This document shows, piece after piece, positions 1-12,100 of a stretch of 64,000 bases of DNA. The translations under genes and the position numbers were made by a program. Origin of the DNA: Branchinecta lynchi. Lineage: Eukaryota > Arthropoda > Branchiopoda > Anostraca > Branchinectidae. The stretch spans positions 23,179,252-23,243,251 of the forward strand of contig JAKZAP010000004.1 in NCBI GenBank assembly GCA_023053575.1, written 5' to 3'. Position 1 is the stretch's first letter. The number at the start of each line of letters is the position of its first letter. The notes under the pieces were generated by a model that worked only from the letters and a program-made list of their open reading frames with translations, ran no database searches and was not told the origin of the DNA.

Positions 1-67
1 CTAAGAATATTACGCTAAAACGTAATGGATCTCAGAATAGGTCAGGGCTATCCTCCAGTCGCATCGT

Positions 68-228
68 CAAGGCCGTATCCAGGGGGGGGGGGGTTGACCC
101 CCCCCCCCGAAACACACACAAATAGTCATTTTACAGGCTTTTCCCTCTGAACTATATTTTTTTTTTGTACTTTTTTGTCCGACCAAAGGCAAAATCTCCC
201 CCGAAAAAAAATCCTGGATACGGGCCTG
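68..228 (+). mobile_element. hAT-like MITE, family GGCCGTATCC, copy 1
   Basis: Starts CAAGGCCGTATCCAGG and ends with the inverse CCTGGATACGGGCCTG. Flanked by CGCATCGT (60-67) and CGCATGGT (229-236), an 8-bp duplication with one mismatch. Facing G and C homopolymers follow the left inverted repeat. Noncoding, about 160 bp. The 8-bp duplication and the CA(R)G terminus fit hAT-type transposition. Confidence 0.75.
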
Positions 229-337
229 CGCATGGTCCTCAGATATTTTCAGATAATGTTGTACAAGACAGTTTTAATCAAGTTTGCCATGTCATTTGGT
301 TTATTTTTTACTTCATTTTAAAGTTGCGAAAAGTTGC

Positions 338-2218
338 GTTATTCACTTGAATAGGCCTGAAAACCCGAAAAAATGCGTTACATCGTTTGTCCGCTATCCA
401 ATAGATTTCATCGAATGAACTTACTCTTTCGGATTTGTGGTACCTCTATGTACTTGTCCCTCTATGCTTAAACTATTTACCAACTACGAATGTAAGCCAT
501 TTCCGGAAAATAAAATGAAAATGTCAGATTTCTGTATGACGGTCGTCACTTTACCAAGCAAGCAGCGTACATTCTGAACGTAATTACTAGAGCCTCCGGT
601 GAAAAAAAATAAAAAAAATCTCTTATATGGGTCAAAATATTCCAGTGTATTCAAATATCAGATTTAAAAATAAGCTGCCTTTTCAGTTAAAACTTCCCGC
701 GGAGCTTTCACTAGCATCATCGAAGTTGGGAGAGTCGGTTTCGTGTAGGTTTGACCCAACATGGCGTGTTTTTTGCGATTTATATGTTCATATTTCTCGG
801 GGACTGGTCATGAATAAGCGACAGTCATATAATAGAAAGTTGACCATATGTGTGGGGGGGCAGCGATGCCATTCCGGGCCTTTAGCGAAGTTTGGCCAGA
901 GACCTTCGCAGACCCACGTTCCGCAACTGCCTTTCATATTTATCAAATCACTTCGTTTCTTACAGATTTTATGATTTTTCATGGGTAGATTTTTTCTCCC
1001 TTGGAAAGCTGGAGGGAAGCCCCCCCCTCCCCCCCCCCAAAAAAAAAAAATGACGCCTCTGGAATATAGTGTTCCGTTACATTTTTGCTGACAAAATGTC
1101 TGAGACAATGGGTAAAACAATTAGTGCTAACATCAGCAACTCCATCTCTTAATTTACCAAGACCGAGCGGTGCACTTTTCTCGATATTTCAGTTCCGAGA
1201 TCCTGTTCGGTTTAGTTCCTATTAGTTCCACAATGATCATCACCATCATAGACATTTAAAAAAAAAATGCCAGGATATTTATTATGTGTTCAGTGATATT
1301 CCTCCAGTATACAAAAAGGTGCGAACCTCTATGGCGATGAGACCTTCACACTACCCTTCAGTTTAATAATTGAAATGGTCCCTTGGGTGTCTGCAGGAAA
1401 AGTCACGGGTTTCTTTCCTTCCAGTAGTTAAAGTTTAACTGAAAATGCAGTTTTAATATACTGCAATATTTTGAGTCATTTAAAGATTTGTAAAAAAAAA
1501 TTCACCCGGGGCTCTAGAAATAACGTTCAGAGTGTGCGCTGCTTGCACGACAATACGAAATTCACCGAGGTGCAGAGAATTTGAATTTCAGCGAAGTCCT
1601 GCATTTCCAGGGCTAAAGATGCGACGCTTGTAAAAAGTAGGAAAATGATGTTGCACGGATTTTTTCAGGATTCAACAACTTTACTGAAAAAATTCGTTCC
1701 GGCTTGACGACTGGTTACAAACGCAACCAGTACACATTTACTACCATATTCTAATCAAACCTTCATTAAAATAAACTAAAAATTAATTAATAAATTTGTC
1801 AATATCTATCACGGAATGCAAGGAATCTAACATTTTAGTTTGACAGTGCAAAACGTATACGTCAGCTGCATTTTATTAGAGCTGTATTTCGGCCCTTCCT
1901 GGCAAGATTCCTCTTCAGGCTCAAAACCGCTCAAGGTGGAAGAACGAACTTGAGGGAAAACAAGTTCCAGATTTTTTTTTTTTTTTTATCAGATATGATT
2001 CGCAGTCAGCTTGCTTGGGCTGAAGGAATATTTATCCTCCAAGACATTTTAATTTTATTTTGGGCAATTGCTAAGCATTTGTAGTTGGTAAATACTTCAA
2101 GGACAAGCACATAGAGGTACCACAAATCCGAAAGAAAAGATTCGTTCGGTGAAAAAGATGATTGCAAATGAATTAACGCATTTCTGTCGGATTTCAGGCC
2201 TATATAAGTGAATAAGTG
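338..2218. mobile_element. Long inverted-repeat (foldback) element
   Basis: The arm at about 338-530 matches the reverse complement of about 2037-2218 (shared landmarks ATAGGCCTGAAA, TGTGGTACCTCTATG and TTTACCAACTAC). A nested second inverted pair lies at about 550-613 and 1497-1556 (GCAAGCAGCG, CTGAACGT and CTAGAGCC). The middle contains no convincing reading frame. The block at 1838-1965 is a separate dispersed repeat that appears to have inserted inside the right half. Confidence 0.65.
1838..1965 (+). repeat. Dispersed repeat with GTGCAAAACG and CGGCCCTTC blocks, copy 1
   Basis: Core order: GACAGTGCAAAACG, CGTCAGCTGCATTTT, TTAGAGCTGTATTTC, GGCCCTTCCTGGCAAG and CTCTTCAGGCTCAA. The same blocks recur at 16800-16862, 26695-26770 and 48550-48625 (plus strand) and at 61455-61510 (minus strand). 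No coding potential; the family is not recognised. Confidence 0.55.
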
Positions 2219-2299
2219 GTGCATATCTGAACTGTCGGTTTCAGCTCTATTTAATTACACTTTAAAGGTTTGACATCTTCTAAAAGTCATTTTTTACAG

Positions 2300-2489
2300 A
2301 GTTCTGCTGAGCTATACTCCGTGTCAGTGGAATCGGTGCCGAGCTCTACAAGCGGGAAATTCAAAACCGGTGGAGGATGCTGCCACGATCCCTCCGGAAG
2401 GAGGGGAAAGCTCTGCTGCTGGCTTGCAATCCTCGTTGCCATTGTCCTAGTGGCGATTATCAGCGGCCTGTTAGTCTTCTTCTTGCAAG
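2300..2489 (+). CDS. Gene 1 exon a: cytoplasmic tail and membrane helix
   Basis: The acceptor is a T-run ending TTTTTTACAG and the donor is CAAG/GTAAGAAT. The exon enters in phase 0 and leaves in phase 1. It encodes a Ser-rich tail, a Gly-Gly-Cys-Cys juxtamembrane segment (possible palmitoylation, inferred), the basic RRGK, then about 24 hydrophobic residues ([20 protein letters not shown] and on). The charge layout puts the N-terminus in the cytoplasm. No ATG lies in frame between the acceptor and the upstream stop, so at least one earlier exon must exist. Confidence 0.85.
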
Positions 2490-5400
2490 GTAAGAATCAT
2501 TTCGGACAAACAAATAACCAAAATTTTGCGGTTCGAGTTAGTGTAAATTAAAAGTTCCCTGGATTCGCGGCTTGTGAACATACGCGTCATAACGCGATAC
2601 GACATTTTCACATGGCCGCTTACCCGGGTTCTATCTTCGGGAAGACCTGTAAGTTCGCACACTCACACTGTAAAAAGTTTCTCCGAGTAAGGATTAAAGT
2701 TAACTACAGTATTTGCTACTTGGATTAATCTTATCTCTACTGGGATAAGATTAATCTGAATTAGAGATAATATTATCGATGCCGAGATAAGATTCATCGC
2801 AGTAGCAAATCCTGCAAGTTTTTTTTTTACAGCCAGGAACCGATTGCTGTTTCTGCCTGATAGACATAGGTTTTGACTCGCAACGCTTCTACGGCCAGCC
2901 CAAACCTTTCGGTGCTCAGCAGGATGCTGATGTCTTGATTAACCCACTAAGTCGTAAACCGAATTGAAATATTGCGGTGGTCGGGTAGTGAGTGCAAAGA
3001 GTTTAATAACTGTTGCCTGTCGATCATCTTTTGAATTTGGGTGAAACAGTGTCGACCATCAAATCAACCGTTTCGGTCTTAACTTTGATAGCTATTACGC
3101 TATAATCAACAATCGAAACATAGCTATTATACTTTAATCGGCACTGGTTCCGAATGTCAAGAAGTATATAGAGCACGGAAGTTTGTTCAAACTTTGGTTC
3201 TTCTTGCATGATACGATTGTTTTGGTTGGTTTTGAAGTACACGAAGAGTAATGGAAGCCTGGATAATGTCATTTTTTGCTTGGTTTGTTTGCGGTTTAGA
3301 AACTGCAACACGGGTTTGCCGCGACATTGTCAGTGATCGGTTTATTGTGCTGTACTGTTAATTTGCGACTCGTGATGCGTGTTTCGTACATGGTGTGGCG
3401 TCACTAGCCATGTTGTCCTATTTTTTCTTTTTGAAGCAACTGGTATAAAAAATGAATTTATGTCTTTTTGTCTTTTCATGTCTTTTTATGTATTTTAAGT
3501 AGGATTTTAATTTTTCAATGCAGTTCTCATCTTGGCTTTTTAACCCCGATTTTCTCAAGTGCAGAGTCTGTTAGGTGGTAAATATCTTGGTTCTCGAAAT
3601 TTGCCAAATACCATGCGTGGGGGGACTAGGCTATCCAGCCTAGGAAGTCCCCTCCAGACTCTTAAAGGGGCTTCGCCGTCCAAATGGTTATTTACAATCG
3701 TGAGTCGATTCTTCCCTAACTGTTGCACCGACGGCTCTATTTTGCATATAACAAACCAATCTGACATGCAGCTTAAAAGATGGAGCAAGCCTCTCAAATG
3801 ATTTCCGTTTTTTATAGGCTAATCATTCTCGAACTTCGAACACTGTTCAGTTCAGTTTATTCATAAACAATATTCCCGTCACCGTTCCCCTATGCCAGGC
3901 TGCTTTGTACAGTCAGAATACAGGAAATTCGTTATATTTTCTTTAAAAATAACATTGCAGATCATTCCTAGTTTTACTAGGTGCAACACTTAAAGCACAC
4001 CTCGCACTATTAGCTGTTCATGTTCCAGTATTCAAAACTATGTGAACTAAGCTTGACTTCTAGCAAAAACTTGGCAAAATTCAGAAAACGAGTTCTACGC
4101 ATCAATAGCATTATACTCGAACACTCGTCGGGAGCATAATCCACATGGAAACTAGTGAATCATGGCATGTGGAAAGATTAGCGAGGTGTCGTTAGTAGCT
4201 TTAGAATGAAGCATGTGTGTCTCCATTTGGTCTCCGGTTTTGAGAATCAATAAATCCAGTACCGAAGTATTACGGTACGACGGTATAGCACAGTTGTTCT
4301 GTGTGCTGTCTGTTATCTGATGAAATTGTGCGTGTTTGAGTCAAACCAAATTTTGGACATTGTACCAGTCTGAGATATTGTTTTGATCTTCAGGTGATGG
4401 ATAGAATAGAATATAATTTACCAAAAAAGCCCGAGGGCCATGGCAACAAAAATTCTAAGAAACGCACTCACCACACAGACAGTGATCGGACATTGTGATT
4501 GGGAGGTCAAAGCCAGGAAGGAGGCACCCAGGGAATGTTGAAGGATATTTCAGTTAGTTACCATCATAATCATGAAAATCCGGTAGGGTTTGTTTGCCTG
4601 GGCGGAAGCCTGGAACATCTTAGAGTCTGGAAGGGAAGTCTGGCTTTAACACGACAGCTAAGGCAATAATCACGACTCGGCATAGCAGTAGTTGCGTTTT
4701 TGTAGATACCATGGTATCTGACATAACGGCCTAAAGTCGTTTTCGCAGTTACCGTGGTATCTAATACCACAGCCAAAGACGTTTTGCAGTCGTCCTGGTA
4801 TCTGGCCAGTTACCGTGGTAACTCATCGTGGTATCTGAAAAAGTCATCTCACTTTCATCATCACCAACAGAAGAGCCTAGGATATTTTCAAATTGGTGAG
4901 GAAGAAGTTAGGCACTTGTAATCTGAGTGGATATCAGTTTTTCTTTTGGGATGATTTGTAAAAGCGCCTTTTCAGCAATTGCCGTTTTTTCAAGCAACCG
5001 GAGTATTAGATGTAACTACTACATCTAATTAAGGAGTAAAAACGACAAAATGCAGATCCCGTTACCCTGGTGTCAGATACCATTGTATCTGCAAAAACGC
5101 ACCTATTGCTTTAGTCAGGGGTTAGGTAGCTTCCTGTGTAGTCAAACTGAGCTAATAGTACCCTTATCAATTACAGGAGGTTCGACAGAATCATCGACAG
5201 GTCAGAGCTTAAACGACGTTCATCCAACCTCCTCTACTTTGCAAAGGTCAAATATCACAGAAAATTCGATTTTTACAGCAGGTAAGAGAGAAAGTTCTGC
5301 TATCAGGAATTAATAGGAACCCCCAACTGATAGAGAGATCCGTGTTTTTTGACAATATTTTCATGCAGTATTCCAAAGATTTGTTGTCATGAGTGTGTGA

Positions 5401-6090
5401 CCTCTGGTGCACGAAATTTGTTATAATGATTTCTAGTTCGAGGTCCATACAAAAGGTGTATTATTGATTGTTTCGAAATTCCATACAGTCGTGAAGTATT
5501 TAGTGACGTCAAGTGATTGAGTACCAAACATAGGATTTGAATGTCCCTAGGTCTTTTTATAAATGTAAGCGCGACCGGTGCCTTGTTGGCCGCTCGGGTC
5601 TATATATATATTAAAATATATATTCACCGATAAGGAATAAACCACAATATTTCGTATTCTGAGGTAAAATAGATCAAATGGGTGTGACGTCAAGCTTGCA
5701 TGGAATACGATACAACTTAGTTTAGAATATAAAAAGGGCATTCATGCTTTTCACTCCAAAACGAAACCTGCAAATTAACGTGCCATCGACTCCTAATAAT
5801 TAGTTCCAGTAGATAGTACACCCAGAGGCGTTAATAGCCCAAATGTTGGGGGGGGGGGCTAGGTATTTTCCGACTGGCTGGTAGTTTTTACCGGCTGTTT
5901 TTGCAGAAGAATTGACTGATGTTCAGAAAACTCGACTATTTTTACGAAAATATCTACGGTTTTGATGAAAAATCGGCTGATTTTTCAGAAAAACCGAACG
6001 TTTTCATGAAAAAACCGATCATTTTTAAGAAAAATGAAAAACGGCGGCGCTTCGCGCCGACTCGGTTATTGATTACCTACTTGCCGACAA

Positions 6091-6124
<34 letters not shown>

Positions 6125-9100
6125 TGACAAGAAGACAAACCTGACTGTTATGACAAACCCGTTGTAGCAGTGAAGAAAATATCGTATTTGACGGTATTGA
6201 AAATATAACATTTGAAAAATGTCACTGGTTCTCATTAATAATATTCACAGTTCCTCTGCCACGCACTTGAGTGAGCACTTAGAACGATATAAAACAAATC
6301 TTTTTTAAGTTTACTGAGATCTTATTATTGCTATCGTTAGTTATATTTATTCCTTCAGAAATGAGGAATTTAAAATTGGAAAGATAAATACATCAATCAT
6401 TTCATCATTCGTACGTCATGTCAATGACTACTGCAAAAATTACCATCAATCAGTCAGCTAAGATTTCATCAAACAATATTAATTCAAGTAATCAAGCTTT
6501 CATAAAACAAAAGAAATAGAAAACCTGATCTTCGGTTGTTTTTTCTTCAGCTGATAAAAAAACCCCCCTGAAAATCACAGTTTTCTATTTCTTTTGTAAT
6601 GAATGGTCAGGTTGGCTTCAAACCTTATATTCGTAACACTCTTTTACGCGAGCAAAACACTTTACCTTTTAGGTTAAGAACGATTGAATTAAGGATGAAC
6701 CTCTCGGCGGGTAACCTGACGGGGGTATTTAGAGTTGCAAGGCTGAAATTGAGACATCATGTACTAACGAAATGCCAAGTCTGGTCAATAGTTGCGTTTT
6801 TTCAGCTACCATAGTATCTGATACCAGGGTAACCGGGTCTTCATTTTGTCGTTTTTGGAGTTTCCGTGATAGCTGACACTAAGGTTGCTTTACAATAACG
6901 ACAATTGCCGAGTTTGCGCTTTTAGAAGTCATCCCACAGAAATGCTGATATCAACTCGCATGTTAAGGGCCAAATTGTATCCCACCAATTAGACAAAAAC
7001 CTAGACTCTTGAGTTGGCGATGAAGAAACTGAGATGAATTTTTCAGATACCACGGTAACTGGCCAGGTACCACGGTAGCTGCAAAAACCTCCTTTTGACC
7101 GTGTCATTACATACCACGGTAATTGCGAAAACAACTTTAGACCGTGTATATGGAGACAAACTAGATACGTAGAACAACTAGATACCATACTGAGTATCCG
7201 GCCAGTTATCGTGGTATCTGGAAAAGTAAGATCACTTTCGTCATTGCCAACACAAGAGCCTAGGCTTTTGTCAAATTGGTGGAAAAGAAGTTTGGAGAGT
7301 AATGTAAGTATTTCTTTTTGGATGACTTCTGCAAAGCAAACGTATTACCGTAGTAACAGATACCATGGTAACTGCAAAAACGGAACTAATGACTACTAAC
7401 AGGCGGTCGCGTGGGTACAGTTGCTGATAATCTGCGTGTGAGGCTCTACCTTCGCCGAACCAAGTTCTAGTCGATAGACGGCAGCAATTCTCCTCATTCA
7501 TCAGCCTATTTTGCTAGGGATGTTTATTTGATTGCTGCTGGGATCAGCGATTAACTCGCGTTTCTTTTTTAGATATCAAGGAAATGCCCCCTAATGGCCA
7601 TCGCGAAAAAGATCACTGGTCAGAAAACATAGAGACGTTGAAAGACAAAGAGCTCGACCTCTCTAACGGTAAGAATACGTCTTTTCGTAAAGAAATCTAA
7701 GTCTCTCGATTCATCTTTGTACCCTTAAAGGACCCGTCGCTACTATTGAACAGCAGGTATTGAGCGGCATTATTAAGTCTTACTACCCCATACTTAGTAT
7801 GTTCGGATACCGGAGCCGCAACACTACTTGCTGTGAACACTTTCACAAAAAACTCTTAACGATAAAAAGTCCATTTTCCTTTGCCTTTGAGGAGGTCATA
7901 AAGAATTTTTTGAATGAATGAAACTGAAAGGCATCATTAAGTCCATCGCTTCCGGCCTCTGATGCGTAGACTGGGTATACTCAATCAGATACTTTGACCA
8001 GCGATTGGTACAATGAGGACAACAGTGGTCTGGAGAAGTGCCAGGGCTCGAGGCCGCAGCAATGTCGGCCAGAGATGAAGAACCAGTGATTGATAATAGC
8101 TCCAGACTACCGCTTTTTGATAGACAGCTTTAGGATGAAAAGAACAATTTATTTTTTTGCGATTAATTTCGAGAAAATGTAGCGATAATGAAAATTATTC
8201 ACACCTGTGGTCATAATTGGGCTGCAGCTGTTTCTCTCCCCTTTGTCTGAAAGCATAAAAATAGCGTTTAATTTTCATTAGATCAAGACCACGAGATGGA
8301 TATGCTCATTGGCCGACTGACGTACACGAACTCAGTCGGAGACGCCTTTTCCTCACATATTGTAGAACAAGACGCTTAAAGGACACCTGAATGAAGAGTA
8401 CCAAGTATCACCCCTATCTGTATGACTTCCGTTAACATTGCCTGCAGAAAATCCAATCCAAATACGAAATAGTGTTTCCAATCTATGATTTTTGCTCTGT
8501 TTTGCATCTATCCTTATTTCGGTACCGAACAATTTTAGAAATGAACAAATGTCTCCAATCAACCTTCTTCTGGCATATTTTTTAACCATTTAAGCCCAAA
8601 CGTATATCTAGAAGAAATTCCAGTACGATCCGGCCAGCGCTGTACAAGATTTGAATGAATTGCGCTTTTTGTCTTAGAGTCTGCATGTGCAAACCTCCAG
8701 AAATGAACATCCCTATTCTGAAAACGTCACGCTCAAGAGAAGAATGCTCTCCGTGGCCATGTCTGTAAATACATACTCCATGGTGTGTTCAAGTATGGTT
8801 TCATTGTTTAGGTGTCCTTTAAGCGGGCTGTGAAGTTCGTCATTTGCAGAAAAAAGATAATGCTAAAAAAAAAGACCGACAGAGTAAAGAACTGGCTTCA
8901 CCATCCAGGATTTCTTTCCGTATTCTAATCCGTTCTTTACCGAGGTCGATCTGGAGGTATATTCCGCTTTCGGAATAGTATCAGAGGCAATAAGTTTCCG
9001 AGAAAATCCCCAACAAGATAGCGACTCTTGCCATATATTTATTTTACGTGGTTTGTGTAATATGAACAAATGAAATGAAAAAATAACTATGCACAGGGAT

Positions 9101-12100
9101 ATGGTAGGGAAGATGGATGTTGTGACCGGGAGACGAATAATATGCGAAGGGACAAGGCCGTATCCAGGGGGGAAGGGGTTGAGCCCCCCCGCCCCCCGAA
9201 ACACACAAAAAAGACGATTTGTATAGGCTTTTCCCTCTGATCTGTGTGTTTTTTGTACTTTTATGTCCGACCAGCAGGCACCCCCCCCCCCTAAATAAAT
9301 TCCTAGATATCGGCCTGCGAAGGGACATCTTAGAAATGTTGAATAATAGCTAAGTTTAGCGATCGTCGTTTTCAGTGCCAGGCTTCACCTTCAGGGTTTA
9401 CCTGCGGATTCGTTATATCCGTTACCGTCTAGATGGGTTTGGAAAATGAAGCCTGGCTCCTTTTTCTTTTATCGCACCCCTCCCCCTCCCCTGACTAGTG
9501 CTGAGTGTTATCCGTTTGTAGTTCATTCCTTATTCTCAGTGCTGTTTCGCATTAGTATCGTTCTGTCAAGTCCCACTCTGTTCGTGACGTAAACGTGCTT
9601 TGCAATGAAGTTCTGATTTTCTCAGTTTTCTCGATTAGGTCCATTCGGACAACTGAATAAAGAGAACGTACATAGTGCATATAACGTAAATAGTACATAT
9701 AACAAGCAGAGATGGGCGAACCCGAATCCGGATTCGGATTCAAATCCGGGATTCAGATTCGAATCCGGGATTCGTCCTTTAGGGGGATTCCAATCCGGGT
9801 TCGAATCTTCTGCTTGTCAAACTGGTTTCGGATCTGCACTTGGATTCCAAGCCTTCAATCTTACGAATCCAATCAAGTTTCTAGTCTACATCCTTCCTGT
9901 TTCTGTTTACCAATTTTTACAAAGTGGGCTTAGGTAATCCAGCTTCTTTATATCCATCACCAGCCATCCTCAGTAATCTATCACGTTATCTGATTACCTC
10001 AGACACCAGTGCTTTTTGTCAGCTCTGATTTTTAAACTATAACCTATGTACATGATTTGATTTTTGTTAAGGTCAGATCCGAATCCGGATTCGATTCCGG
10101 GTTCGAATCCTCAGCATAAAATGGTGGATTTTGAATTGGATTCATACCAAGTCCTGAATTCGGATTCCAATCCTTCCATGATCGGATTCGCCCATCTCTA
10201 ATAACAAGTAGGACGACGTTGATGAAACAATAAAAACGACATCAAAACATCCTTTTACCTGAGAACCTGCAATTTCTGCTTGCCTGAAACTGTTGCTTCG
10301 CCATAAACATCTATGTGTGTATCTTGTCGCTTGCTTTATGTTCTGTCTTTATTCTCAGAAGCGGAAGCAAATCCGGCTCCAGAACCCGAACCGGCCCCGG
10401 AACCCGAACCAGCTCCGGAACCGGAACCAGCTGCGGAACCGGAACCTGAACCAGTTCCGGAAACAGTGAAAAGTATCGAGGAAAACGTGAACGAGAAAGG
10501 GAGCATGGAAGGAATGATGGACAAGAGTGAGGAAGTGAATATGGACAAGGACGAAGTACAAGATGAACCAGAAAAGTTCAAGCTTGCCGACTTGGCAAAC
10601 CGCAAAAAGAATGATGAGTTGACGAAAAAGGAACCGAAAGTGGAAGTGGTCATTAGCTCGTCCTCAGTTTCTTCGTCAGTGAGCTCGAAAGTAGTGCAGA
10701 TTGTTAAACAATCTGCGACAGTGCCCAGTACAGAGAAATCTTCAGTGGAGCCCCAAAAGGTGCGGTACCACTTACTTTCTTTCCCGTACTATTGTAGCCT
10801 GGAATTAAAGGTCGCTGTTGTGCTACTGTACACTGTAAACAAAAATCTTTCAGAATTTGCTACTGGGATTAATCTAGTCTTTATCGAGATAAGATTACCT
10901 CCAATTCGGATCAATCTTATCCCAGTAGAGATAAGATTAATCCCAGTAGCAAGTATTATTAACTTTAATCCTTACTCGGAGAAACTTTGTACAGTGTAGT
11001 CTAGGAATCTTTCTCGGCAGGAGTAATCTGTCCTGGTAGCCTGTCACAATCCTCGCTGTCCTAAACGGTGATCCTGGTGTTTGTTATCGGATTGGTGAGA
11101 GAAGAGAATTATATCATGAGAATAAGATCACGAAGAAATAAAGGTGAAACAAATGCTGAGCATAACTTTTGCCAGTCCCAATGGGGATTTCCCTCAGCAA
11201 GGGTCGCATTGAACCATCTGTATAAATATTTAATTTATGACCCACCAAATGCACAAGGCAACAGTGGAGTAAAAGGAAAAAAGGAAAAATAACACAAGTA
11301 AGAATAAACATAAAGCACGACGGTTTATACTGAATTATTAACTGGGCCTAAAAAAATCGTGAAATTGAAAAACATCCTGTATATGATCGGCTGGATGAAT
11401 AGATGTTTTTAGTAGAGGCGCCGACGACTGAATAACATCTTGCACACCGAACTTAGTATAATACTGTAAAACGGCAAAAATAACAGCGAACATTTGAAAT
11501 GAAAAACCGAGTTTGGTTATTTTTACGATATTCTTACAAGCTGGGCAATTATGCTGGGTAGTTTGCTCTTAAAATAAGTGCAACCAGTGAAACCACCAGT
11601 GGCGAAAACCTCGTAGGCGTTAAACAAGCTAGACTGCCGTCCGTAGGTAGCCTATAACCTGCCACCGGTTCAACGCACAATCTCCGGTTTAAATATTGCA
11701 ACACAGCTATAATGGATATGGGATTCAGGGGCTCTATGACTGGGCAAGGACTCGATGGGCATTTTTTCCGTTTGGTCTGAAAACTTTTTATTTGGTTATC
11801 TGGAGTTCGTCAGAAAAATCAATCAACATGCGTCAAGAAGCCGATCATCACACCATTCTGCGGACGACCGCGTTATCAGATTTCTTCAAATGATTAAAAA
11901 TTCAATTTTCCCACTCTCCCACTGGGAACCTCTGTACGTGTTTTAATTTGTTTTGAAGTATTCGGCTTCAGTGCCGAACACACGTTTACTGTAAAGAGAA
12001 AATCAGTGAATATGCAAGCGTACCGTACGGTGGAAACCTTCCATCTGTTGTTAACACCAAATCTGACGGGCTTGGTAACCACGCGAATCTGTCGTGACGA

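Noticed and set aside
10760..10999. Read-through extension of the Pro/Glu exon
   Set aside because: The frame stays open only through a palindromic mariner-type MITE; the donor at 10759 gives the phase needed by the next exon.
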